Source: Erythrobacter fulvus (GTDB lineage Bacteria; Pseudomonadota; Alphaproteobacteria; Sphingomonadales; Sphingomonadaceae). From it: 64,000 bases of DNA. The translations under genes and the position numbers were made by a program. The notes under the pieces are model-generated. The model was not told the DNA's origin. It searched no databases and saw nothing but the letters and a program-made list of their open reading frames with translations. Positions within the stretch are counted from its first letter, which is position 1. Each line of letters begins with the position of its first letter. Positions 1 through 8,423 of this stretch are shown piece by piece. Where the stretch lies: NCBI RefSeq assembly GCF_028595285.1, contig NZ_JAQQXQ010000011.1, positions 42,585 to 106,584 of the forward strand, in the 5' to 3' direction.

Positions 1-218
1 GCGCGAAACGATCCGTCACGCCGGATCGCGCCGACCGCCTGTGCCAGCGCCTTGCGGTTGGCCTCCTCGTTGAAGCCTCTGCCCAGCAATGCCACCGCCT
101 CGCGCAGCGCCGCACCGAAGTCGCGCCACCCGCAGCGCGCGGCACAAGCCAGCAGGGTCCCTGCCACCACGATCGTGAAGGCTCCCGGATCAAACAGGGA
201 GCTGACAGTCTGCGGCAT
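1..218 (-). CDS. MotA/TolQ/ExbB-like proton channel protein, 5' part only (cut by window edge)
   Basis: Only the first 72 codons are present, reading leftward from ATG at 218. The visible N-terminus (MPQTVSSLFDPGAFTIVVAG, then TLLACAARCGWRD) has the short 'DPG..IVxAGT' hydrophobic start and following amphipathic stretch seen in MotA-like stator subunits of sphingomonads. It is divergent from flgB across a shared regulatory region, so a flagellar role is likely. It would be a second MotA-like protein besides the complete one at 8424-9287. The C-terminal half, which carries the diagnostic membrane helices, lies outside the window, so the family call is tentative. An ExbB/TolQ protein is the alternative. 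Confidence 0.55.
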   Translation of the reverse strand, partial: MPQTVSSLFDPGAFTIVVAGTLLACAARCGWRDFGAALREAVALLGRGFNEEANRKALAQAVGAIRRDGSFR

Positions 219-318
219 CGCCGATCCCCTTGCTGGCCCCCAAGAACGCGTCGGGCCTTCGCGATCGCAGAACGTCCGCCGGCGCGCACGATTAAGCCTA
301 GGTAGTTTCGGCAGGGCC

Positions 319-346
319 TTGCCGCAGGACCGGCAAAGGCTTGCCG
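319..346. promoter_or_regulatory. Candidate enhancer: three CGGCAA/TTGCCG half-sites upstream of the flgB promoter
   Basis: TTGCCG (319-324), CGGCAA (331-336) and TTGCCG (341-346) form a perfect inverted repeat with a 4-bp loop plus one extra half-site. It lies about 45-75 bp upstream of the sigma-54 promoter at 391-406, where an NtrC-family activator would be expected to bind. The arrangement CGGCAA-N4-TTGCC recurs in front of the sigma-54 activator gene (14451-14466), so the most likely ligand is that FlbD-like protein. The assignment is inference from recurrence and position. Confidence 0.5.
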
Positions 347-390
347 TCCGGCCCGGCCTTTCCCCGTCATCGCCGCCTTGCAGGGCCAAC

Positions 391-406
391 TGGCACGCTT
401 CCTGCA
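391..406 (+). promoter_or_regulatory. Sigma-54 (RpoN) promoter of the flgB operon
   Basis: TGGCACGCTTCCTGCA matches the sigma-54 consensus TGGCACG-N4-TTGCA at all but one position. The invariant GG (392-393) and GC (404-405) are separated by the required 10 bp. Transcription should start near 417, about 55 nt before flgB. The window also encodes a sigma-54-dependent activator (14492-15745), which fits RpoN control of middle/late flagellar genes as known in Caulobacter. Confidence 0.8.
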
Positions 407-471
407 AAACCTCTGGCGCACCCGCTGGCGGATGGTTCCGACCACTGCCGGCACGATCAGGGGAGACCCGC

Positions 472-825
472 ATGAACGAGAGACTTTTCGGCATTCACGG
501 CGCGGCGCTGGCCTTGCGTTCGCAGCGCATGGGCGTGATCGCCTCGAACATCGCCAATGCCGCGACCCCCGGCTACAAGGCGCGCGACATCGACTTTAAC
601 GCTGCGCTTGATGCCCGGCTGGCAAGCCAGCGCGGCGACATCACTTCGGCGACAGAGGCCGGAATGGTGTGGCGCACGCCGACCATGCCTTCGATGGACG
701 GCAATACGGTCGAACTGAACCGCGAGCAGGTCGCCTTCGCCGAAAACGCCGTAGCCTATTCGGCGACGCTCAGCTTCGTGCAGGGCAAGGTCAGCACCAT
801 CACCCGCGCGCTGAAGGGTGAATGA
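472..825 (+). CDS. flgB: Flagellar basal-body rod protein FlgB
   Basis: 117 aa proximal rod subunit, exported by the flagellar type III apparatus. The N-terminal rod signature is clear (IASNIANAATPGYKARD, about residues 23-39), and the C-terminus has the amphipathic helix typical of FlgB (NREQVAFAENAVAYSATLSF). The frame is open far upstream, but the FlgB homology begins at ATG 472, which has a GGGGAG ribosome site at about 461-466 and follows a sigma-54 promoter. It is the first gene of the long flg-mot operon, and its TGA overlaps the flgC start (ATGA). Confidence 0.93.
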   Translation: MNERLFGIHGAALALRSQRMGVIASNIANAATPGYKARDIDFNAALDARLASQRGDITSATEAGMVWRTPTMPSMDGNTVELNREQVAFAENAVAYSATLSFVQGKVSTITRALKGE

Positions 826-1238
826 CCATGCCCGAACGCGCCCCCATGACGCTGTTCTCGATGACCACCCGCGCGATGAGCGCGCAGATGGTGCGGATGA
901 ACGCGGCCACATCCAACCTCGCCAATGCCGGGTCGGTTTCCGGCACCGAGGAGGGCGCCTATCGCCCGATCCGCGCGGTGTTTTCCGTGGAACTCGATCG
1001 CGCCTCGGGCCTCGCCGGTGTGACATCGGGTGGGCTGGTGCGCGCCGAGACAGCCCCGACCAAGCGCTATGACCCCGGCCATCCGCTCGCCGATGCCGAT
1101 GGCAATGTGTGGGAAGCCCCGGTCGATGAGACCGCCGAGATGGTCGAGATCATGGAGTCCGCCCGCCAGTACCAGAATCTGGTGCAGGCGCTCCAGACCG
1201 CCAAGCAGCTGATGCTCGAAACCCTGAGGAGCCAGTAA
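822..1238 (+). CDS. flgC: Flagellar basal-body rod protein FlgC
   Basis: 138 aa proximal rod subunit. It has the rod-protein N-terminal motif ([11 protein letters not shown], about residues 28-38) and the C-terminal helix of this family ([20 protein letters not shown]). ATG 822 overlaps the flgB stop as ATGA. In-frame ATGs at 828 and 846 would give a shorter N-terminus closer to model FlgC proteins, so the first 8 residues are uncertain. It is translationally coupled to flgD, whose ATG shares one base with the FlgC stop. Confidence 0.92.
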   Translation: MTMPERAPMTLFSMTTRAMSAQMVRMNAATSNLANAGSVSGTEEGAYRPIRAVFSVELDRASGLAGVTSGGLVRAETAPTKRYDPGHPLADADGNVWEAPVDETAEMVEIMESARQYQNLVQALQTAKQLMLETLRSQ

Positions 1239-1546
1239 TGGAAAACACCGCGATCAATTCCGGCGCGCAAGTCACGCTCGACCGGCTCAACACTCCTTCG
1301 CGCCTGACCGGCGGCGGGCTCGGCTCGCTCGACGGCGGCGATTTTCTGAAGCTGCTGACAACCCAGCTGACCTTTCAGGACCCGCTCGAACCGACCGATA
1401 ACGAGGCGATGCTGGCGCAGATGGCACAGTTCTCCTCGCTTGCGGCGACCACTGAAGGTTCGGCCACCCTGACAGAGATTTCCGCCAAACTCGACCGGCT
1501 GATCGCGGCGCAGGAAGCCGCGCTGAGCCCGGCCGGGCAGCTCTGA
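1238..1546 (+). CDS. flgD: Flagellar hook capping protein FlgD, short form
   Basis: 102 aa scaffold for hook assembly. The FlgD N-terminal signature is intact ([17 protein letters not shown], then [15 protein letters not shown], about residues 37-70). FlgD of model enterics is about 230 aa with Tudor- and FnIII-like C-terminal domains. Those are absent here, and the protein ends after the capping region and a short helix ([19 protein letters not shown]). The gene is not frameshifted, because flgE follows 31 bp later in intact order. Short FlgD forms occur in other alphaproteobacteria, so this is probably functional. Confidence 0.88.
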   Translation: MENTAINSGAQVTLDRLNTPSRLTGGGLGSLDGGDFLKLLTTQLTFQDPLEPTDNEAMLAQMAQFSSLAATTEGSATLTEISAKLDRLIAAQEAALSPAGQL

Positions 1547-1577
1547 CCATTGACCACAGCACAAGGATCACACACGA

Positions 1578-2390
1578 ATGTCCTTCTTCACCTCCCTTAG
1601 CGGGCTGCGCAACGCCGAAACCGACCTGCGCGTGATTGCTCACAATATCGCCAATGCCGAAACCGTCGGCTTCAAGAAAAGCTCGGCACAGTTCGCCGAT
1701 CTGGTCGCCAGCGGTTCGGCCACCGATCCGCGCCGCACGGCCGGGATCGGTGCGACAGTGTCTGCGATCACGCAGGACTTCGCACTCGGCCCGCTTGAAC
1801 AGACCGGACGCAGTCTCGATGTCGCGATCGACGGGGACGGGTTCTTTGCGCTCGAAAACCCGTTCTCGGGCGAGCTCAGCTTCACCCGCAACGGCAATTT
1901 CCAGCTGCGCGCGACGGGTGAATTGCAGGATGCGAACGGCAACCGGCTGCAGGCCTTTCCGGTCGATGCTGCGGGTATCCCGACCTCTACCGTCCCGGCC
2001 GACGTGATCGTGCCGCTGATCAACGGCGCGGGTTCGGGGCTGGCCAATGTCACGATCGACAATCGCGGGATCGTGAACGCGGCCTATGCCGATGGTACCG
2101 CGACCCCGGTCGGGCAGATCGCGCTTGCCACCTTCGCCGCGCCCAATGGCCTGCGCGCTATCGGCCAGACCAAGTGGCAGGCATCGGGCGATTCCGGCGC
2201 GCCGAACTTCGGCAGCCCGGGGATCGGTTCGAACGGCGAGATGATCAGCGGCGCGCTCGAACGCTCCAACGTCGAACTGGCCGAAGAGATGGTGTCGCTG
2301 CTCACCGCACAGCGCAATTTCCAGGCCAATGCCCGCGCGATCGATACCGCCACCCAGATCTCGCAGACCGTCCTGAACCTGCGGCAGTAA
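1578..2390 (+). CDS. flgE: Flagellar hook protein FlgE, short form
   Basis: 270 aa, between flgD and flgF, so assigned as the hook subunit. It has the N-terminal rod/hook signature (IAHNIANAETVGFKKS, about residues 20-35), the central hook-family segment 'LDVAIDGDGFFAL' and the C-terminal D0 motif (NVELAEEMVSLLTAQRNFQAN). FlgE is usually 400 aa or more. This one lacks the large variable outer domains and is close in size to FlgF and FlgG, so the hook may be smooth and thin. By sequence alone a FlgE/FlgF/FlgG paralogue is possible; gene order decides. Confidence 0.85.
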   Translation: MSFFTSLSGLRNAETDLRVIAHNIANAETVGFKKSSAQFADLVASGSATDPRRTAGIGATVSAITQDFALGPLEQTGRSLDVAIDGDGFFALENPFSGELSFTRNGNFQLRATGELQDANGNRLQAFPVDAAGIPTSTVPADVIVPLINGAGSGLANVTIDNRGIVNAAYADGTATPVGQIALATFAAPNGLRAIGQTKWQASGDSGAPNFGSPGIGSNGEMISGALERSNVELAEEMVSLLTAQRNFQANARAIDTATQISQTVLNLRQ

Positions 2391-2393
2391 TCC

Positions 2394-3140
2394 ATGGACC
2401 GGCTGATCTACACCGCCATGACCGCGATGAACGCGGCGATGGACCGGCAGCGGGTGGTGGCGAACAATCTCGCCAACGCCTCAACCCCGGGCTTTCGCCA
2501 GGAAATCTTCGCGGTCACGCCCGCCACATTGAAGGACGGCTCGCTCGAAGCCCGCGCAATGGCGCGTGGCAATGTGCGCGGCGCGGACATGACGGCGGCG
2601 CGGGTGGTGCCAACCGGCAATCCGCTGGATGTCGCACTCGAAGGCGAGGCGCTGCTGGCCTATCAGGCGCCGAACCTTCAGGGCGAAATCTATTCGCGGC
2701 GCGGGGATCTGCGCGTCGCCGCATCGGGCGTGATCGAGAACGGCGAGGGTCTTGCCGTTCTGGGCGAAAGCGGTGCGCCGATAACGGTGCCGCCGGGCTT
2801 TTCTATCGCCATTGCCACTGACGGGACAATCATGGCGAGCGATCCCGCTGCACCGACCGCGCCGCCCGAGGCGATCGACCGCTTGCGGATGGTCACGCCG
2901 GGCGGCAGCCCGCTGGCCAAGGGGATCGACTCTTTCCTGAAAGTCCCCGGCGGCGGCGTGCTGCCCCCCGATCCGACCGCGCGGCTGACCACCGGCGCGC
3001 TCGAACAATCCAATGTCGAGACGGCCGAGACGCTGGTGCAGATGATCGATGCCCAGCGCGCCTTCGAACAGCGCGCCAAGATCATCCGCACCGCAGGCGA
3101 TCTCGACGAAGCCTCCAGCAGCCTGATGGCGCTGCGCTGA
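2394..3140 (+). CDS. flgF: Flagellar basal-body rod protein FlgF
   Basis: 248 aa proximal rod subunit. Rod signature near the N-terminus (VVANNLANASTPGFRQE, about residues 21-37), central 'LDVALEGEALLAYQ' and C-terminal D0 helix (NVETAETLVQMIDAQRAFEQ). ATG 2394 follows the flgE stop by 3 bp. Length and position before flgG fit FlgF. Confidence 0.92.
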   Translation: MDRLIYTAMTAMNAAMDRQRVVANNLANASTPGFRQEIFAVTPATLKDGSLEARAMARGNVRGADMTAARVVPTGNPLDVALEGEALLAYQAPNLQGEIYSRRGDLRVAASGVIENGEGLAVLGESGAPITVPPGFSIAIATDGTIMASDPAAPTAPPEAIDRLRMVTPGGSPLAKGIDSFLKVPGGGVLPPDPTARLTTGALEQSNVETAETLVQMIDAQRAFEQRAKIIRTAGDLDEASSSLMALR

Positions 3141-3165
3141 TTTCCATTCACGGGAGCACCAACCA

Positions 3166-3957
3166 ATGCCCACTTCCGCTCTACACGTCGCCCGAACGGG
3201 GCTTGAAGCGCAGGATGCGCGGATGCGCGTCATCGCCAACAACCTCGCCAATATCGGCACCACCGGGTTCAAGCGCGACCGTGCCGATTTCGCCACGCTG
3301 GCCTATCAGGAACAGCGGGTCGCCGGGCAGCAATCGACCGGACAGACCGCCTTCGCGGTGGGCCTGAATCTCGGCACCGGGGTGCAGGTGCAAGGCACCA
3401 CCCGGATCGAAACCCAGGGGACGCTGAACTCCACGGGCAACACGCTCGATCTGGCGCTTGATGGCGACGGGTTCTTTCAGGTCGAACTGCCGCCGGGCGG
3501 TCAGGTGGGCTTCACCCGCGCAGGCAATTTCACCCTGTCGGCGGACGGCACGCTGATCACCTCGCAGGGCTATGCGCTTCAGCCGCCGCTTCAGGTGCCT
3601 GCCGGCGCGCAGTCGATCACCATCGCGCCCGACGGCACGGTGAGCGCGCTGACCCCCGGCGATGCCGCGCCGACGCTGCTCGGCCAGTTGACCGTCGCCA
3701 GCTTCGTCAATCCGGCGGGCCTGCGGGCGATCGGTGACAACTTCCTTGTCGAAACCGCCGCTTCCGGCCCCGCCGAACTCGGCTTTGCGGGCGAGAACGG
3801 GCGCGGACAGATCCGGCAGGGCATGCTCGAAAGCTCGAACGTCAACGTGGTCGAGGAGCTGGTCGAGATGATCGAGGCCCAGCGCGCCTACGAGATCAAT
3901 TCCAAGATGGTGAGCGCGGTCGACGAGATGCTGCGCAACGCCAACCAGACGCTGTGA
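3166..3957 (+). CDS. flgG: Flagellar distal rod protein FlgG
   Basis: 263 aa, the usual FlgG length. Signature VIANNLANIGTTGFKRDRAD (about residues 22-41), conserved 'LDLALDGDGFFQVELP' and the C-terminal motif NVNVVEELVEMIEAQRAYEI, almost diagnostic for FlgG. It forms the distal rod that crosses the P and L rings encoded just downstream. Its TGA lies 8 bases before the flgH ATG. Confidence 0.95.
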   Translation: MPTSALHVARTGLEAQDARMRVIANNLANIGTTGFKRDRADFATLAYQEQRVAGQQSTGQTAFAVGLNLGTGVQVQGTTRIETQGTLNSTGNTLDLALDGDGFFQVELPPGGQVGFTRAGNFTLSADGTLITSQGYALQPPLQVPAGAQSITIAPDGTVSALTPGDAAPTLLGQLTVASFVNPAGLRAIGDNFLVETAASGPAELGFAGENGRGQIRQGMLESSNVNVVEELVEMIEAQRAYEINSKMVSAVDEMLRNANQTL

Positions 3958-3965
3958 GAAAACTG

Positions 3966-4682
3966 ATGAAGGCTCGAACTCTCCTCCTCGCTGCGCCGCT
4001 GGCGCTGTCCGCCTGCATGGGCGCAGGCGGCAGCGGGCCGCAGGCAGGTTTCACCGCGCCCCCGCCCCCGGGTGCGGCAATGGTGGCGGCCGGCGCGGGA
4101 GATCCGCTGCTGGTCGCCGCCCCCCAGCCGGTGGTACAGGCCGCCAGCGCGGGCGCGATCTTTCAGGCGGGAACGGGCTATTCCGGGCTCGTCACCGGCA
4201 CCCGCGCGCGTGCACTGGGCGATATGGTGACGATCATCCTCACCGAAGCCACCACCACCACCAAGAGCACCGCGGGCCAGACCAACCGCTCTGGCAGCTT
4301 CGGAATCACGCCGCCCACCAGCGGCCCGCTCGATTTCCTCAACCCCAATGCCCTTAAAGCTGCGGCCGAAGGGTCGTTCAGTGGAGGGGGCAATGCCGCG
4401 CAGCAAAGCCGCCTGAACGGTGCGGTCGCGGTGACCATCGCCGCGATCTACCCCAATGGCACCGCCGAAGTGGTCGGAGAAAAGCAGATGATGTTCAGCC
4501 AGGGCGATGAATGGGTGCAGTTCGCCGGGCGCATCCGCCTGATCGACATCGATAGCGACAACCGTCTGGCCTCGTCGCAGGTCGCCAATGCGCGGATCAT
4601 CTATTCGGGCAAGGGCGCGGTGCAGCAGGCCAGCCGTCCGGGCTGGCTCAGCCGCTTCTTCAACGCCATTTCGCCGTTCTGA
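3966..4682 (+). CDS. flgH: Flagellar L-ring lipoprotein FlgH
   Basis: 238 aa outer-membrane ring protein. Starting at ATG 3966 gives a classical lipoprotein signal peptide with lipobox LSAC (Cys17). A GTG at 3954 would only add four residues. The FlgH core is visible: ARALGDMVTIILTEATTTTK (about residues 79-98), then GxxxxxxRLNGAVAVTIAAI and the C-terminal MMFSQGDEWVQFAGRIRL. It forms the bushing with FlgI, encoded 11 bp downstream. Confidence 0.94.
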   Translation: MKARTLLLAAPLALSACMGAGGSGPQAGFTAPPPPGAAMVAAGAGDPLLVAAPQPVVQAASAGAIFQAGTGYSGLVTGTRARALGDMVTIILTEATTTTKSTAGQTNRSGSFGITPPTSGPLDFLNPNALKAAAEGSFSGGGNAAQQSRLNGAVAVTIAAIYPNGTAEVVGEKQMMFSQGDEWVQFAGRIRLIDIDSDNRLASSQVANARIIYSGKGAVQQASRPGWLSRFFNAISPF

Positions 4683-4693
4683 GGAGAGCCGTG

Positions 4694-5791
4694 ATGAACC
4701 GCATTCTCCCCCTGTTGCTTGCCTTGCTGGCAGCCTTCGTCCCCGTTCCCGCCGCCGCCGAGCGCATCCGCGACCTCGGCCAGTTCGAAGGCCTGCGCGC
4801 CAACCAGCTGACCGGCTATGGCGTGGTCGTCGGCCTTGCAGGCACGGGCGACAACAACCTGCAATATGTGACCGAGGCGATGCGCGGCGTATCCGGCCGG
4901 CTCGGGCTGCAATTGCCGCCCGGCGTCAGCCCGATCCTGCGCAATGCCGCTGCGGTGATCGTGACGGCGGAACTGCCGCCCTTCGCCAAGCCGGGCCAGC
5001 GGATCGACATTACCGTGTCCACCCTCGGCCAGGCGTTGAGCCTGCGCGGCGGGGCGCTGATCCTCACCCCGCTCTACGGCGCGGACGGGCAGATCTATGC
5101 CATGGCGCAGGGCAATGTCGCTCTCGGCGGTCTGGGCGTGACGGGCCGCGACGGGTCACAGTTGACGGTCAACGTTGCCACAGTTGGCCGGATTGCCGAC
5201 GGGGCCACCGTCGAACGCGCGGTCGCCACCGGTTTCGACCGTCCGGGGCCGCTGCGCTTCAATCTCCACCAGGCCGATTTCCTTACTGCCTCGCGGGTGC
5301 GCGACGCGATCAATGCGCGCTGGCCGGGGATTGCCGCCATCGCCGACGGGGTCAGCATTGAACTGGCGCTGCCGCAGGGCAATGACGTGCGTTCCGCGCT
5401 GATGGCGGAGATCGAGATGCTGGCGGTTACCCCCGCCCCGGTCGCCGCGCGGGTGATCGTCAACAGCCGCACCGGCACCGTCGTGATCAATGATGCCGTG
5501 CGCCTGTCGCCTGCCGCCGTCAGTCACGGCAAGCTGGTGATCCGCATCGACGAGAATCCCGCAGTAGTGCAGCCCGAACCCTTCAGCCGCGGCCAGACCG
5601 CGATCGAGGAATCTTCCGATATCACCATAAACGAACGTGCCGACCGGGTCGCCTATATGCCCGGCGCAGCCTCGCTGTCGGAGATCGTCGATGCGCTGAA
5701 CCTGCTCGGCGTGGGCGCGTCCGATCTGGTGGTGATCCTCGAAAGCCTCAAGCAGGCAGGCGCGCTGCAAGCCGAGATGGTGGTGCTGTGA
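4694..5791 (+). CDS. flgI: Flagellar P-ring protein FlgI
   Basis: 365 aa periplasmic ring subunit. It has a Sec signal peptide (hydrophobic run, cleavage after AAAA near residue 22), then the invariant FlgI start ERIRDLGQFEGLRANQLTGY and GVVVGLAGTGDN. ATG 4694 is preferred over GTG 4691 because GAGGAGAG (4681-4688) sits at good spacing. The length is usual for the family. The C-terminus (SLSEIVDALNLLGVGASDLV) is also typical. Confidence 0.95.
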   Translation: MNRILPLLLALLAAFVPVPAAAERIRDLGQFEGLRANQLTGYGVVVGLAGTGDNNLQYVTEAMRGVSGRLGLQLPPGVSPILRNAAAVIVTAELPPFAKPGQRIDITVSTLGQALSLRGGALILTPLYGADGQIYAMAQGNVALGGLGVTGRDGSQLTVNVATVGRIADGATVERAVATGFDRPGPLRFNLHQADFLTASRVRDAINARWPGIAAIADGVSIELALPQGNDVRSALMAEIEMLAVTPAPVAARVIVNSRTGTVVINDAVRLSPAAVSHGKLVIRIDENPAVVQPEPFSRGQTAIEESSDITINERADRVAYMPGAASLSEIVDALNLLGVGASDLVVILESLKQAGALQAEMVVL

Positions 5792-6117
5792 CCAGCCCCC
5801 TGCCGCCTTCTGTGCCGCCCTCCGTTTCCCGGTCGACTGGCCCGGTCGCCCGCAGCTCGGCGCTCTCGCAAGAGCGCGCCGAGCTGCGCAAGGCGGCGGA
5901 GGGGTTCGAGGCGATCATGATCCGCAGGATGCTCGCGACCGCCCGCGCGGCCAGCTTTGCCGAGGAAACCCCGCTGACCGGCGGCGGCCTCCAGCAGTTC
6001 CAGACGATGCGTGACGAACATTTTGCCGATGTCGCTGCCGCCAGCGGCGCCTTCGGGTTTGCACGGAGTATCGAGGCGCAGCTTGCGCAACACCTTCCCG
6101 ATAAAGGGGATAATTGA
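5788..6117 (+). CDS. flgJ: Rod-binding protein FlgJ, scaffold domain only
   Basis: 109 aa, with the rod-binding domain (LRKAAEGFEAIMIRRMLATA, about residues 33-52, and GGGLQQFQTMRDEHFADVAA). The peptidoglycan hydrolase domain of enterobacterial FlgJ is absent, as in most alphaproteobacteria, so a separate lytic enzyme must open the wall for the rod. It starts at GTG 5788, overlapping the flgI stop (GTGA), and its stop overlaps the flgK ATG by one base. Confidence 0.85.
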   Translation: MTSPLPPSVPPSVSRSTGPVARSSALSQERAELRKAAEGFEAIMIRRMLATARAASFAEETPLTGGGLQQFQTMRDEHFADVAAASGAFGFARSIEAQLAQHLPDKGDN

Positions 6118-7457
6118 TGCCCGGCGCTCTCTTCTCCATCGGTCGCAGCGGTTTGACTGCCTCGCGCGCCAGCCTTGAGCTGACGGCGCAGAATATCGCC
6201 AATGCCTCGAACGCGGATTATTCGCGCCGCGAACTGACCCAGAGCGAGCTGGTGATGACCGGCGCGATCGGGATCAATGCGGCGGATTCGCTCGGCGGTA
6301 TCCGCCCTTCGGCGGTCGTGCGGGCCGAAAGCGCGCTGGTGCAGCGGCAGGCGCGCGATGCGTCCTCCGCACTGGCCAGCGTCGATGCCCAATATCTCGC
6401 GCTGCGCGAGGCGGAGAGCGCGCTGGAGAATTCGGGACTGTTCACCGGACTGGTCGAATTCGAAGCGGCGCTGACCCGGCTTGAAGCCAATCCGCTCGAT
6501 CCGGCACTCAGGCTCTCGGCGGTCGAAAGCGCGCGCGCGATGGCGGGCAATTTCCGCACTGCCGACAGCACGCTCGCCAATGCCCGCAGCCTGGTGCAGG
6601 ACGAGGCCGCAGCCGAAATCGTGCAGGTCAACGAACTGGCCGAAGAACTCGCCCGTGTGAACCGCGAACTGGTGGGCGTGCGCGAGGGCACCTCCGGGCG
6701 TGCCGCGCTGCTTGACCGTCGCGATGCGGCACTGCGCGGGCTGGCCGAACAATTCGGTCTTTCGACCACCATCAATGCCAATGGCACTGCCGATGTCACC
6801 ATCGACGCTGCGCCGCCCGTTGCGCTGGTAAGCGGCGGGGTCGCGGCGAGCGTGAGCGTTGCTGTCGCTGCCGACGGCACGCTGACCTTCGATCTTGGGG
6901 GCACTGCCTTTGCGCCTGCCGGTGGGGCCATGGCCGGCCGTGCTGCCGCGCTGGTCGAGATGGCTGGCTTGCAGACCGGGATCGACAGCCTTGCCGCATC
7001 GGTGATCGCGCTGGCCAACGGCGCGCAGGCGGCTGGGGTCGATACTTCCGGCAATCCCGGCCAACCGCTGTTTTCCGGCACCGGCGCCGGCGATATCGAT
7101 GTCGCGCTGGCCTCGGCAAACGGGCTTGCCACCGCCCCTGCCGGAGCGCCTGCGGGCAGCCGCGATACAGCCAATCTTGCCGCTCTGCTGGCCACGCTCG
7201 GTGCCGATACCGGCCCTGCCGCCGGGGCCGACGCGCTGCTGCTGGGTCTTTCCAGCCGCGTCTCAGCGCTCGACACCCGGCGCGAAGGTCTGGCCGTTGT
7301 CGCCGCCACTGCGGAGGCCGAGCTGCTGCGCGAAACCGGTGTCGATCTGGATACCGAGGCCGCCAATCTGGTGCGGCTGCAACAGGCGTTCGAGGCCAAC
7401 AGCCGTGTGATCCAGGTCGCCGCCGAGCTGTTCGATACCCTGCTGGGCCTGCGATAG
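6117..7457 (+). CDS. flgK: Hook-filament junction protein FlgK (HAP1)
   Basis: 446 aa. The N-terminal HAP1 signature is clear (SIGRSGLTASRASLELTAQN then IANASNADYSRRE, residues 7-39). A long alanine-rich middle and the C-terminal helix (EAANLVRLQQAFEANSRVIQ) complete the D0 domain. ATG 6117 overlaps the flgJ stop. FlgL (HAP3) follows 15 bp later, as is usual. Confidence 0.93.
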   Translation: MPGALFSIGRSGLTASRASLELTAQNIANASNADYSRRELTQSELVMTGAIGINAADSLGGIRPSAVVRAESALVQRQARDASSALASVDAQYLALREAESALENSGLFTGLVEFEAALTRLEANPLDPALRLSAVESARAMAGNFRTADSTLANARSLVQDEAAAEIVQVNELAEELARVNRELVGVREGTSGRAALLDRRDAALRGLAEQFGLSTTINANGTADVTIDAAPPVALVSGGVAASVSVAVAADGTLTFDLGGTAFAPAGGAMAGRAAALVEMAGLQTGIDSLAASVIALANGAQAAGVDTSGNPGQPLFSGTGAGDIDVALASANGLATAPAGAPAGSRDTANLAALLATLGADTGPAAGADALLLGLSSRVSALDTRREGLAVVAATAEAELLRETGVDLDTEAANLVRLQQAFEANSRVIQVAAELFDTLLGLR

Positions 7458-7472
7458 GGAGGGCGCGTCGCG

Positions 7473-8393
7473 ATGAGTTTCGTCAGCAATTCCACCGGAT
7501 CATTCTTCAATCGCTCGATCGCGCAAATGGCCGATCTGCGCGAGGCGATCGAACGCACCCGCACGCAGATTGCAACGGGGCAGAAGATCGAACGCGGATC
7601 GGACGATCCCGCCGCCGCGGCGCAGCTGCGCAGCATCGCGCGGCGCGGGGCGCTGGCCCGGGTGGAAGGCGACAATGCCGCGCGGCTGGGGCAGGATCTG
7701 GGTTCTGCCTCGACCGAGCTGGAGGCCGTCACCGCGCTGCTCCAACGCGCCCGCGAACTGGCGGTGCAGGCGGCGAACACGCCGACCGGCGAGGACGGAC
7801 GGCAGGCGATCGCCTTCGAATTGGAGCAATTGTCGGAAGAGCTGTTCAGCCGCGCCAACGGCACCACGCTGACCGGCGAACCGCTGTTTTCGGGCCTGTC
7901 CTCCGATCCGGCCTTCACCCGCGATGCGCTGGGCAATGTCACCTATAACGGCACCCCTGTAAGCGGGGCCGTGCCGGTTGCACCGGGCACCGCGATCGAT
8001 CGCGGCTTGCCGGGTAGCGAGGTATTCCAGTTCGACCTTGGCGGCACGCCGACCAGCGCCTTTGCGGTGCTGGGCGGACTGGCCGCAGCGCTGGGCGGGG
8101 GATCGCCCGATCCGGCCGGCGCGGCGCTGGCCGCGCTCGACGGGATTGACGCCGCGCTCGATACTGCCAGCCGTGCGCAGACCATCCTCGGCACCCGCAT
8201 GGCGTGGGTCGAACAGATCCAGCAGCAGCAGGCCGACCGCGGCGTCGCGCTGGCCGAAAGGCGCAGCCGCGCGGGTGATACTGATACCGCCGAGGCGATC
8301 GCGCGCTTGCAGCAATCGCTGACCGCGCTCGAAGCCAGCCAGGCCGCTTTCGCGCGGGTCAGTTCGCTGTCGCTGTTCAACGCGCTGCGCTGA
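7473..8393 (+). CDS. flgL: Hook-filament junction protein FlgL (HAP3)
   Basis: 306 aa flagellin-related junction protein. N-terminal flagellin-like helix (LREAIERTRTQIATGQKIER, residues 23-42, with GSDDPAAAAQL) and C-terminal D0 helix (LQQSLTALEASQAAFARVSS LSLFNALR). It lies directly after flgK. The middle is variable, as in all FlgL proteins. Confidence 0.92.
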   Translation: MSFVSNSTGSFFNRSIAQMADLREAIERTRTQIATGQKIERGSDDPAAAAQLRSIARRGALARVEGDNAARLGQDLGSASTELEAVTALLQRARELAVQAANTPTGEDGRQAIAFELEQLSEELFSRANGTTLTGEPLFSGLSSDPAFTRDALGNVTYNGTPVSGAVPVAPGTAIDRGLPGSEVFQFDLGGTPTSAFAVLGGLAAALGGGSPDPAGAALAALDGIDAALDTASRAQTILGTRMAWVEQIQQQQADRGVALAERRSRAGDTDTAEAIARLQQSLTALEASQAAFARVSSLSLFNALR

Positions 8394-8423
8394 TCCAGAC
8401 CTTCTTCAAGGAGCCTCTTCCCC

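Noticed and set aside
52..471. Upstream open extension of the flgB frame
   Set aside because: It has no rod-protein similarity, covers the sigma-54 promoter and the divergent MotA-like gene, and the ribosome site points to ATG 472.
6218..7942. Long minus-strand open frames across flgK/flgL and other GC-rich genes
   Set aside because: They mirror the codon pattern of the real genes, have no recognisable domains and no ribosome sites.
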